Shown here piece after piece: positions 7,709 through 15,578 of a DNA stretch of 16,143 nucleotides; positions within the stretch are counted from its first letter, which is position 1, and every line of letters begins with the position of its first letter. The translations under genes and the position numbers were made by a program. Source of the DNA: UBA931 sp036825435 (GTDB lineage: Bacteria > Pseudomonadota > Gammaproteobacteria > Burkholderiales > Casimicrobiaceae); contig DAISYG010000046.1 in the NCBI GenBank assembly GCA_036825435.1, positions 1 through 16,143 of the forward strand, given 5' to 3'. The notes beneath the pieces were generated by a model. The model was not told the DNA's origin, ran no database searches, and saw nothing but the letters and a program-made list of their open reading frames with translations.

Positions 7709-8215
7709 ATGTTATCGATTTCCATTTCCGAACGCCGTGCCTTGCGCGCAAAGGCACATCATCTTGATCCGGTCGTCATGATTGGTCAGCATGGTTTAAC
7801 CACAACAGTATTGCGTGAAATCGCACGCGCGCTGGATGCGCATGAGCTGATCAAGGTGCGCGTTTTCAACGACGATCGCGATGCGCGTGCGGCGATGCTC
7901 AACGAAATTTGTGAAACATTGGCGTGTGCGCCGGTGCAACATATCGGCAAATTGTTGGTGCTGTGGCGTCCTGTGCCAGACGATGAAACGAAAGCGAAAC
8001 CCGCGAAGAAAACAGCGAAAAAAGCCGTGAAGAAGGTTGCTCAAAAAACGATGGTGCGTACAAAAAAACACCTGGTCACGCCGCGAGGCATGCCCAAAGG
8101 TCAACCGCTTTCCACAACGGAAGCGCGCATCTGGCATGAGCGCACGACTGAAAAAGATGCACGGAAACCGCGCACCACGAAAACGACGCGCACCAGACGG
8201 CGTATGGCGGATTGA
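7709..8215 (+). CDS. yhbY: YhbY-family CRM-domain RNA-binding protein with long basic tail
   Basis: YhbY is a small RNA-binding protein that associates with pre-50S ribosomal particles in E. coli. Residues 1-95 form the CRM domain: SERRALRAKAHHLDPVVMIG, the GxxG loop in IGQHGLT (about 25-31), HELIKVRVFNDDR and the C-terminal VQHIGKLLVLWRP. E. coli YhbY stops at about 97 residues. This protein has 168, with an added tail rich in Lys, Ala, Arg and Thr (for example KKTAKKAVKKVAQK at about 95-112, and TTKTTRTRRR at the end), probably disordered and RNA- or DNA-binding. The divergent position next to rlmE, another 50S maturation gene, fits a ribosome assembly role. No Shine-Dalgarno is visible; TAAACT lies 6 nt upstream. 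Confidence 0.9.
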   Translation: MLSISISERRALRAKAHHLDPVVMIGQHGLTTTVLREIARALDAHELIKVRVFNDDRDARAAMLNEICETLACAPVQHIGKLLVLWRPVPDDETKAKPAKKTAKKAVKKVAQKTMVRTKKHLVTPRGMPKGQPLSTTEARIWHERTTEKDARKPRTTKTTRTRRRMAD

Positions 8216-8292
8216 CGCGAAAGCGGTTGATTGCGCTGAAAATCCCTTTAAAAGATTCATGAGGTGGCGTTTTTCGCCAAATTTCGCCTTGC

Positions 8293-8320
8293 TTGGCGCG
8301 CTCGCAACAATCCATAGTAA
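8293..8320 (+). promoter_or_regulatory. Candidate promoter for the fused flavoprotein gene
   Basis: TTGGCG (8293-8298) and TAGTAA (8315-8320) are spaced by 16 bp, about 70 nt upstream of the start codon at 8390. The match to sigma-70 consensus is moderate. It lies in the 174-bp gap after yhbY, which also holds a short TGGCG/CGCCA hairpin (8265-8279) that could be a weak yhbY terminator. Confidence 0.3.
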
Positions 8321-8352
8321 AATCGGCGGGTTTTCGTTTTACCGATGTTCAT

Positions 8353-8371
8353 GCGCCGCTGGGCGCTTTTT
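8353..8371 (+). terminator. Small GC hairpin with T-run upstream of the flavoprotein gene
   Basis: GCGCC (8353-8357) and GGCGC (8362-8366) form a 5-bp stem around GCTG, followed directly by TTTTT (8367-8371). This has the form of a short intrinsic terminator and ends 18 nt before the start codon at 8390. It could end read-through from yhbY or act as an attenuator. The stem is short, so it may be inefficient. Confidence 0.35.
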
Positions 8372-8389
8372 AGTTAATGGCACACGACT

Positions 8390-11300
8390 ATGTTGAAACT
8401 GGCTCACCAATTCACTTTTCCTGAACTTTATACCCGTGAAGGCGCGCTGCGTCTTGATCAGCAATTTTTACAGCATTTGCACGAAGCAGATGCTGAACTC
8501 GCCAAGCGTTATCTTGAAGCGCGTCAAAACGTAGGCACTGAAAAAGCGCAGCCACGCAAAGAAGAAACCGAAGTGTTGATGGAGGTCGCATCGCATCTTG
8601 AAGATTTTCTCGCCGAGCTTTTCGGTATCGGCAACGAATTGCAGGCGTTGCAAAAAGAACATTATGAGTTGGCGCCGTTTTTCGCCGTCAAACGGCAGTT
8701 TGTGCAGCGCAAGGCAGCGAATGCTTATAAGGCTGATGTCGCGTCAACATTTGACGGTGCAGATTTGCGAAAACAGTTGGAAGCGCGCATCGGCGAGCCG
8801 TTGACGCAAATGAATTTTGCGCAGGCGGTGATTGATTGGCAAGGTACGGAAAACGTCGATGAAACCGCTGTGGATCTGGCAACGCGTTATGCGGCGTGGG
8901 CGGTGCATACGCCAGAGGGCAGAAAATATCATCATCACGATGTGATGTTCAAAACACCGCAAAAAATCGACTTCATGAACTTGGTGCCGCTCAGCGAAGA
9001 AAAACGTTGCCATGTTTCGATGTGGAAATTGGCGGAAAACCATTCATTGCGTTACCGTGATGGCTTTGCGCTTACCGATCAAGGTACCGATTTTATCGGC
9101 GGCATGGACGAAGCCAATTATTGTATTTGGTGTCATGAGCAAGGGCGCGATAGTTGTCGTAAAGGTATTCTGGAAAAAAGTGAACAGCCGCTGGCGCAAC
9201 CGTTCAAAAAAACACCGCTCGGCGTGCCGCTGAATGGTTGTCCGCTGGACGAACGTATTTCCGAATTTCAAAAGTTGCGCGCCAACGGTTCGCCGCTCGG
9301 TGCGCTGGCAATGATTTGCATCGACAATCCGATGGTTGCTGCGACTGGTCACCGGATTTGCAACGACTGCATGAAGTCATGCATTTATCAGAAGCAAGAT
9401 CCGGTCAATATCCCACAGTCGGAAACACGTTTACTCAAAGACGTGCTGAATCTGCCGTGGGGCTTTGAAATTTATTCGTTGTTGACGCGCTGGAATCCGC
9501 TCAATTTGGAGCGTCCGGTACCGCTGCCGTCAACTGGAAAGCGCGTATTGGTTGCCGGAATGGGGCCGGCGGGTTATACGCTGGCGCATCATTTGATCAA
9601 CGATGGTCATACCGTCGTTGGTATTGATGGTTTGAAAATCGAGCCACTCGACGATGCGCTCGGTAGTGTGGCGATGGACGGAAAGTGCGTGGCGTTTGAG
9701 CCGGTGCGCGATTTTGCCGATCTGGTCGAGCCGCTGGGCAAACGTGTTTTGGCGGGTTTTGGTGGCGTTGCCGAATACGGCATCACCGTGCGTTGGGATA
9801 AAAACTTTTTGAAAGTGATTCGTTTGCTGTTGCAGCGCCGCGCTGAGTTTTCATTGTATGGCGGTGTTCGTTTCGGCGGCACGGTCACATTGGAAGGTGC
9901 GTTTGAGCGCGGCTTTGATCACGTTGCTTTGGCGCTTGGCGCAGGCAAACCGACGGTGCTCGACATTCCCAACGGTTTGACGACTGGCGTGCGCACGGCA
10001 TCGGATTTCTTGATGGCGTTGCAATTAACCGGCGCGGCGAAAGCCGAAACGCTGGCGAATATGCAGTTGCGTCTGCCAGTGGTGGTAATCGGCGGTGGGC
10101 TGACGGCAATTGATGCGGCGACAGAAGCGTTGGCTTATTACCCGGTGCAAGTCGAGAAGTTTCTGTCGCGCTATGAAACACTCGTCGCGGCACAGGGCAA
10201 GGATAAAGTCGAGTCGCGTTGGTCGAATGAAGAGCGTGCGATTGCCGAAGAGTTCATCATCCATGCACGCGCATTGCGTGAAGAGCATGCGGCGGCGGAA
10301 CGTGAAAGACGCACGCCGAATATTATTGGTTTACTCAAAAGCTGGGGCGGTTCAACGGTTGCTTACCGCAAGCGCATGATCGATAGCCCTTCTTACACGC
10401 TTAACAACGAAGAAATTGAAAAAGCGTTGGAGGAGGGCATCTGGTTTGCCGAAGGGCTGACGCCACTGGAAGTTGAAGTCGATGATAACGGCAATGCGCA
10501 GGCACTGAAAGTATCAGCGCGCAAGCTCGACGATGAAGGCAAATGGCAGGAATATGCACAAACCTCGCTACCGGCGCGTACGATTTTGATCGCAGCGGGC
10601 ACTTCGCCGAACACGGTGTTGGCGCGCGAAGACGCAGCGCATTTTCAGCTTGATGGCAAATATTTCCGTTTGTGTGATGAAGAGGGCAACGCCGTCAAAC
10701 TGGAACGTGGCATGACGAAACCGGAACTGCCTGCGGTGTTGACATCGATTCGCGAAGATGGGCGCGCCGTCAGTTTTTGGGGCGATTTGCATCCGGCGTA
10801 TTTTGGCAATGTCGTCAAAGCGATGGCGAGCGCCAAGCAAGGCTACCCGATTGTGTCGCGGATGTTGGCGCGTCTATCAGATGTTGATGCACGTCGCGAT
10901 AACACAGCGTTTGTGGCGCAACTCGACCACGATTGGCGGGCGTACATTGAACGCGTGGAACGTTTGACGCCGACGATTGTGGAAGTCGTTGTTCGCGCGC
11001 CAGCCGCAGCAGCGCAATTCACACCGGGGCAATTTTATCGTCTGCAAAACTTTGAAGCGCGCGCGGCAGTCAAACACGGAACATGCATGGCGACCGAAGG
11101 CATGGCGCTGACCGGTGCGTGGGTGGATCGTGAGCGCGGGTTGGTATCTCTAATTGTGTTGGAAATAGGCGGCTCGTCGAGCTTGTGCGCGTCAATGAAG
11201 CCGGGCGAGCCGGTGATTTTGATGGGGCCGACCGGCGCGCCGACTGAAATCGAAGCAGGCGAAACGGTGACACTCATCGGTGGCGGTTTGGGCAATGCCG

Positions 11301-11887
11301 TGTTGTTTTCCATCGGGCGCGCGTTCCGCGAAGCAGGGTCGAAAGTATTGTATTTCGCCGGTTATCGCCATATCGAAGATCGCTACAAGGTTGAAGAAAT
11401 CGAAGCCGCTGCGGATGTGATTATTTGGTGTTCTGACGAAGCGCCCGGCTTTGCGCCGACACGTCCGCAAGATAAAGCATTCGTCGGGAATATCGTTGAA
11501 GCGATGCGTGCTTACGCCGAAGGCAAGCTTGGCGAACAAGCCATTCCGTTTGCCGACACGGATCGTATGATCGCGATTGGTTCAGACCGCATGATGGCGG
11601 CGGTGGCGGCAGCGCGGCACGGCGTATTGGCTCCGTATCTCAAAGCCGATCATCAGGCGATCGGTTCGATCAACTCGCCGATGCAGTGCATGATGAAAGA
11701 AATTTGCGCGCAATGTCTGCAACCGCAGCGTGATCCGGATACGGGTGAAGTCAGCTATGTTTTCACCTGTTTCAATCAGGATCAACCGCTGGATCGCGTC
11801 GATTTCAGCGGGCTTGCGCGACGTTTGAAGCAAAATAACCTTCAGGAAAAGCTGACGGCGAATTGGATTGCATACGTTAATCAATAG
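8390..11887 (+). CDS. Fused Fe-S flavoprotein: GltD/NfnB-like plus PyrK/NfnA-like
   Basis: A 1165-residue, probably cytoplasmic, NAD(P)H-linked electron-transfer protein of unknown substrate. Residues 1-240 are an unassigned, largely helical-looking region. Next comes a GltD-like Fe-S segment: C245-x2-C248-x7-C256, GCPLDERISEF (C284) and HRICNDCMKSC (C324, C327, C331) leading into QDPVNIP. An FAD Rossmann motif follows (VLVAGMGPAGYTLA, 386-399) and a second dinucleotide fold (VVVIGGGLTAIDAATE, 564-579). From about 848 a ferredoxin-reductase-type module begins, with FTPGQFYRLQ (877-886) and an NAD-binding VTLIGGGLGNAVLF (960-973). It ends in a [2Fe-2S] pattern C1100-x4-C1106-region with C1106-x2-C1109 and C1127, as in PyrK. 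GltD-like and PyrK-like chains are the two subunits of Nfn transhydrogenase; here they are fused. There is no Shine-Dalgarno before the ATG at 8390. No single transmembrane helix or signal peptide is seen. The module homologies are firm; the reaction is not known. Confidence 0.88.
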   Translation: MLKLAHQFTFPELYTREGALRLDQQFLQHLHEADAELAKRYLEARQNVGTEKAQPRKEETEVLMEVASHLEDFLAELFGIGNELQALQKEHYELAPFFAVKRQFVQRKAANAYKADVASTFDGADLRKQLEARIGEPLTQMNFAQAVIDWQGTENVDETAVDLATRYAAWAVHTPEGRKYHHHDVMFKTPQKIDFMNLVPLSEEKRCHVSMWKLAENHSLRYRDGFALTDQGTDFIGGMDEANYCIWCHEQGRDSCRKGILEKSEQPLAQPFKKTPLGVPLNGCPLDERISEFQKLRANGSPLGALAMICIDNPMVAATGHRICNDCMKSCIYQKQDPVNIPQSETRLLKDVLNLPWGFEIYSLLTRWNPLNLERPVPLPSTGKRVLVAGMGPAGYTLAHHLINDGHTVVGIDGLKIEPLDDALGSVAMDGKCVAFEPVRDFADLVEPLGKRVLAGFGGVAEYGITVRWDKNFLKVIRLLLQRRAEFSLYGGVRFGGTVTLEGAFERGFDHVALALGAGKPTVLDIPNGLTTGVRTASDFLMALQLTGAAKAETLANMQLRLPVVVIGGGLTAIDAATEALAYYPVQVEKFLSRYETLVAAQGKDKVESRWSNEERAIAEEFIIHARALREEHAAAERERRTPNIIGLLKSWGGSTVAYRKRMIDSPSYTLNNEEIEKALEEGIWFAEGLTPLEVEVDDNGNAQALKVSARKLDDEGKWQEYAQTSLPARTILIAAGTSPNTVLAREDAAHFQLDGKYFRLCDEEGNAVKLERGMTKPELPAVLTSIREDGRAVSFWGDLHPAYFGNVVKAMASAKQGYPIVSRMLARLSDVDARRDNTAFVAQLDHDWRAYIERVERLTPTIVEVVVRAPAAAAQFTPGQFYRLQNFEARAAVKHGTCMATEGMALTGAWVDRERGLVSLIVLEIGGSSSLCASMKPGEPVILMGPTGAPTEIEAGETVTLIGGGLGNAVLFSIGRAFREAGSKVLYFAGYRHIEDRYKVEEIEAAADVIIWCSDEAPGFAPTRPQDKAFVGNIVEAMRAYAEGKLGEQAIPFADTDRMIAIGSDRMMAAVAAARHGVLAPYLKADHQAIGSINSPMQCMMKEICAQCLQPQRDPDTGEVSYVFTCFNQDQPLDRVDFSGLARRLKQNNLQEKLTANWIAYVNQ

Positions 11888-11910
11888 AAGATCATCATCT
11901 ACGAAAAACG

Positions 11911-11943
11911 CCGCGATATCACCAAGTATCGCGGTATTTTTTT
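11911..11943 (+). terminator. Rho-independent terminator after the flavoprotein gene
   Basis: CCGCGATA (11911-11918) and TATCGCGG (11927-11934) form a perfect 8-bp stem with an 8-nt loop, followed by TATTTTTTT. It begins 23 nt after the stop codon. This is the clearest terminator in the window, and it separates the flavoprotein gene from the moeA-like gene as transcription units. Confidence 0.88.
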
Positions 11944-11954
11944 GCAGGAAAGTG

Positions 11955-11982
11955 TTGCGAATAGCGAAATATACAATAGAAT
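11955..11982 (+). promoter_or_regulatory. Candidate promoter for the moeA-like gene
   Basis: TTGCGA (11955-11960) and TAGAAT (11977-11982) are spaced by 16 bp, 34 nt before the ATG at 12017. The surrounding sequence is A/T-rich with other -10-like words (TATACAAT at 11970-11977), so the exact element is uncertain. A promoter here is expected because a terminator lies just upstream. Confidence 0.4.
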
Positions 11983-12016
11983 ATAGCGCATTACATCTTC
12001 TTGTATCGGAACCACC

Positions 12017-13201
12017 ATGTCGTCGAAAACTCTCCCTAGCAAAGCAGAAGTCCTGAATAAACTGTTCTCGCAGTGGCAGCCTCCCGAACGGACGGAAACG
12101 GTGCCACTGGCGCAGGCGTTCGGACGCGTCACAGCGGAAACATTGAAAGCGCGGTTTGATTTGCCGGTGGTGCGGGCGTCGATGATGGATGGCGTTGCCG
12201 TTGATTCCACGCGTTTTCAGAATGGCGCGCCCGATACGTCATCGTGGCAGGAAGGTGCTGACTATGTGCGCGCCGATACCGGCGATGATTTTGATGATTG
12301 CTTCGACGCCGTGATTGCGGTTGAACAGGTGACATTTCTCGATGGCGGCGGTTTACGCATTGACGACGATGTTGACGTGCAAGCCAATATGCGTATTCGC
12401 GGCGTGGGAAGCTGGGTGAAAAAAGGCAGCGAATTGGTGCAGGCGCACACGCTATTACGAGCGGTGGATATCGCCGCGCTGGCAATGGGTGGCATCGACA
12501 ACGTGCCGGTGATCCGCAAACCGGTGGTGGCGTTTGTTCCATCCGGCAGCGAATTGGTGTCGCCGGGTACGGTTCCACAGAGAGGGCAGAACATCAACAG
12601 TAATAGTTTGATGCTCGAACAATTATTACGCGAAGCGGGCGCGCAGCCGTTGATTTTGCCTATCGTGCGCGACGATCAACAACAGCTCGCGCAAACGCTC
12701 GTTCGCGCGTTGCAACAGGCGGATATTGTTGTGATCGGCGGCGGTTCCTCAAAAGGTGGCGAAGATTTTTGTGCAGAAATGTTGAAAGAGCAGGGCGAAC
12801 TCATCACACATGGCGTTGCCGCCGCGCCAGGGCGACCATTATGTATGGTATTGATCGACGGCAAACCCGTTGTGAATTTGCCCGGTCCCGTCATCGCTGC
12901 GTTTTATGGTTTTGATTGGTGCCTGCAAGCGATGGTTGGCGCGTGGTTGGGTGTGGCCATGCCGCAGCGCAGAAAAGCCAATGCACAGCTAACTGAAGAA
13001 TTATCGTGTTCGGACAAAATGTCGATGATGTACCGATTGAGTTTGTGCAAAAACGAACAAGGAATATTGGAAGCCACACCGATGAAATTGGGCGCTTCCG
13101 GCACGGCACAAGTGCTGTGCGCGGACGGTATTTATATTTCAACGCCGGGAGAGAGCGTTCATGAGAAAGGCGCGACGATTACGGTTGAGTTGTTGCAATG
13201 A
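12017..13201 (+). CDS. MoeA-like molybdopterin molybdenumtransferase, divergent
   Basis: MoeA inserts molybdate into adenylated molybdopterin to complete the molybdenum cofactor. The 394-residue protein (E. coli MoeA 411) has the family layout. It shows RASMMDGVAV (53-62, equivalent to the SAMDGYA motif with the essential Asp), PSGSELVSPG (175-184), NSNSLML (194-200), the MPT-binding-fold segment DIVVIGGGSSKGGEDF (236-251), GVAAAPGRPL (266-275) and a C-terminal beta domain ending GATITVELLQ. It differs from canonical MoeA at several motifs. The usual TGDEL is SGSEL, the usual SGG(V/I)S is GGGSS, and the usual LPGNP is LPGPV (288-292). It may therefore be a specialised paralogue rather than the housekeeping enzyme, so I give no symbol. 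No other Mo-cofactor gene is in the window. Its TGA stop (13199-13201) lies 2 nt from the CRISPR array remnant. A weak GGA precedes the ATG. Confidence 0.82.
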   Translation: MSSKTLPSKAEVLNKLFSQWQPPERTETVPLAQAFGRVTAETLKARFDLPVVRASMMDGVAVDSTRFQNGAPDTSSWQEGADYVRADTGDDFDDCFDAVIAVEQVTFLDGGGLRIDDDVDVQANMRIRGVGSWVKKGSELVQAHTLLRAVDIAALAMGGIDNVPVIRKPVVAFVPSGSELVSPGTVPQRGQNINSNSLMLEQLLREAGAQPLILPIVRDDQQQLAQTLVRALQQADIVVIGGGSSKGGEDFCAEMLKEQGELITHGVAAAPGRPLCMVLIDGKPVVNLPGPVIAAFYGFDWCLQAMVGAWLGVAMPQRRKANAQLTEELSCSDKMSMMYRLSLCKNEQGILEATPMKLGASGTAQVLCADGIYISTPGESVHEKGATITVELLQ

Positions 13202-13203
13202 AA

Positions 13204-13216
13204 TGAAGAGCGCGAC
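13204..13216. repeat. Truncated terminal CRISPR repeat at the trailer end
   Basis: The 13 bases TGAAGAGCGCGAC exactly match the right-hand 13 bases of the array repeat. The left 19 bases of the repeat are absent and replaced by the end of the moeA-like gene, whose stop codon ends at 13201. The next 34 bases (13217-13250) are a normal-length spacer before the first full repeat at 13251, which shows that this is a genuine array terminus. Confidence 0.85.
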
Positions 13217-15407
13217 TAACTGGTCAGCGCCGAGCCGACATCGTCAAAATGTTTCAATCCACGCGCTCGTGAAGAGCGCGACTAGAGAAGTACATAAAGT
13301 CTATTCAGATAATGGAGTTTCAATCCACGCGCTCGTGAAGAGCGCGACGGTTGGTAAACTAAATGCATATAATGAAACTTTATGTTTCAATCCACGCGCT
13401 CGTGAAGAGCGCGACCTTCATATTCTGTCAATCAAAAATTACCACAATAAGTTTCAATCCACGCGCTCGTGAAGAGCGCGACCTCGCTTTGCGACCTGTA
13501 CCATCGCAACCAGCGTGTTTCAATCCACGCGCTCGTGAAGAGCGCGACTTTTTCACCGGTTGAGCGTTATGAGTTCTTCGGGTTTCAATCCACGCGCTCG
13601 TGAAGAGCGCGACAGGCGACGAAAACATTTACACCACATATCAAGCTGTTTCAATCCACGCGCTCGTGAAGAGCGCGACGCATGCCGTTGCGCCGACTGC
13701 CGGCCGACTTATCGGTTTCAATCCACGCGCTCGTGAAGAGCGCGACGGGCGGGGAGGGTTGACGGCTTCGCGCTTGAGCAGTTTCAATCCACGCGCTCGT
13801 GAAGAGCGCGACACGCAAGACAACAACGACGCTGCCACCTTCATCGGGTTTCAATCCACGCGCTCGTGAAGAGCGCGACAAGAAAGCATCGGCGCTCATT
13901 GAAAAGTTCGGAATGTTTCAATCCACGCGCTCGTGAAGAGCGCGACCTGAAATCTCCGGCTTTCATGTTGCCAAGCGGTCGTTTCAATCCACGCGCTCGT
14001 GAAGAGCGCGACCATTTTTTCAGAATCAGCAAAAACTAGATAACAGGTTTCAATCCACGCGCTCGTGAAGAGCGCGACCATGACATACAAAACGTACAAA
14101 CAATGCGCGAAAGTTTCAATCCACGCGCTCGTGAAGAGCGCGACACGCCATCGCATATAAGCCTGCCCAAGTTCTGGCAGTTTCAATCCACGCGCTCGTG
14201 AAGAGCGCGACCGGCGATCACCGAGGGCTGAAAGTAAAGGTTCGAGGTTTCAATCCACGCGCTCGTGAAGAGCGCGACATGCCGCAGCCTGCCGAAACGT
14301 AGTGGTCAACGCGTTTCAATCCACGCGCTCGTGAAGAGCGCGACCTCTCAACCACTGAGCGGCTGCGCCTTTTGTTGAGTTTCAATCCACGCGCTCGTGA
14401 AGAGCGCGACCCGGGTCAAGCCCGAGGATATCCGCCGACAGTGGTTTCAATCCACGCGCTCGTGAAGAGCGCGACCGATGTGTTGCATATCAATATCTAA
14501 CATCACGGTGTTTCAATCCACGCGCTCGTGAAGAGCGCGACTTCGAGGGTTATATAACCGGTTGGGCATTGTCGTTTCAATCCACGCGCTCGTGAAGAGC
14601 GCGACCCCATTCCCAAGTAATTTGGGTTACGTATTCGCCAGTTTCAATCCACGCGCTCGTGAAGAGCGCGACCATAGGTTCAGGCTCAGGCGGTGAGCCT
14701 TTATTAAGGTTTCAATCCACGCGCTCGTGAAGAGCGCGACGAGGTTTACTATCACGGCATCACTGATCTTGTTTTAGTTTCAATCCACGCGCTCGTGAAG
14801 AGCGCGACGGCGACACACATCAAAGTTGAACCTTCTTTCTGTGTTTCAATCCACGCGCTCGTGAAGAGCGCGACATTTCGCGCATACCGTTCTCTCCGCG
14901 ATACCAGTGTTTCAATCCACGCGCTCGTGAAGAGCGCGACCGCATGGTCGTGCGCGAACATCAGTTCTGGATTGAGTTTCAATCCACGCGCTCGTGAAGA
15001 GCGCGACCTCCAGGAGAATGCCCATTATCCGCACTTGCTTGGTTTCAATCCACGCGCTCGTGAAGAGCGCGACGTCTTGGCGTTGCTGACGCCCAAGGCT
15101 TTCTCGATGTTTCAATCCACGCGCTCGTGAAGAGCGCGACACCTTCTTCTACCAGACAGCAGAAACAAAAGCAGTTTCAATCCACGCGCTCGTGAAGAGC
15201 GCGACCGGACGACACTCCCGAGCAAACGGCAATACCGTGGGTTTCAATCCACGCGCTCGTGAAGAGCGCGACGCGGTCTTGTCGGCAGCTTGAAAGCGTC
15301 TCAGTGCCGTTTCAATCCACGCGCTCGTGAAGAGCGCGACTGCTCATGAAATTCAATTTCCGCAACATATTTGTCGTTTCAATCCACGCGCTCGTGAAGA
15401 GCGCGAC

Positions 15408-15578
15408 CGGTTCTGATGGGCTTGATCCAACAGCATTCGTCCGGTTTCAATCCACGCGCTCGTGAAGAGCGCGACCTGCCGTGGCTCAATAGTATGCGCT
15501 CGTCGAGCGTTTCAATCCACGCGCTCGTGAAGAGCGCGACGTCGGTTCTGATGGGCTTGATCCAACAGCATTCGTCCG
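15408..15578. repeat. Near-duplicate spacer pair flanking one other spacer
   Basis: Spacer 15408-15443 (36 bp) is identical to positions 15543-15578 of the 38-bp spacer 15541-15578. The second copy has two extra bases (GT) at its left, which is the crRNA 3' end in the expected orientation. One unrelated 33-bp spacer (15476-15508) lies between them. All other spacers look distinct by eye. Confidence 0.95.

Noticed and set aside
8261..8280. TGGCG/CGCCA hairpin after yhbY as a firm terminator
   Set aside because: The stem is only 5 bp and lacks a proper T-run after it.
8390..11887. Calling the large flavoprotein glutamate synthase small subunit (gltD)
   Set aside because: Only the middle third is GltD-like. 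There is no adjacent gltB, and the PyrK-like C-terminus and long N-terminal domain are not part of GltD.
13158..13176. A second repeat-like word (TTCATGAGAAAGGCGCGAC) inside the 3' end of the moeA-like gene, which could be taken for another decayed repeat
   Set aside because: It encodes the normal MoeA C-terminal segment (VHEKGAT), the match needs gaps, and the distance to the next remnant is not spacer-like in phase.
15496..15503. Spacer 15476-15508 contains GCGCTCGT, as in the repeat
   Set aside because: Eight bases are too few to claim a repeat-derived spacer; chance is likely in GC-rich DNA.
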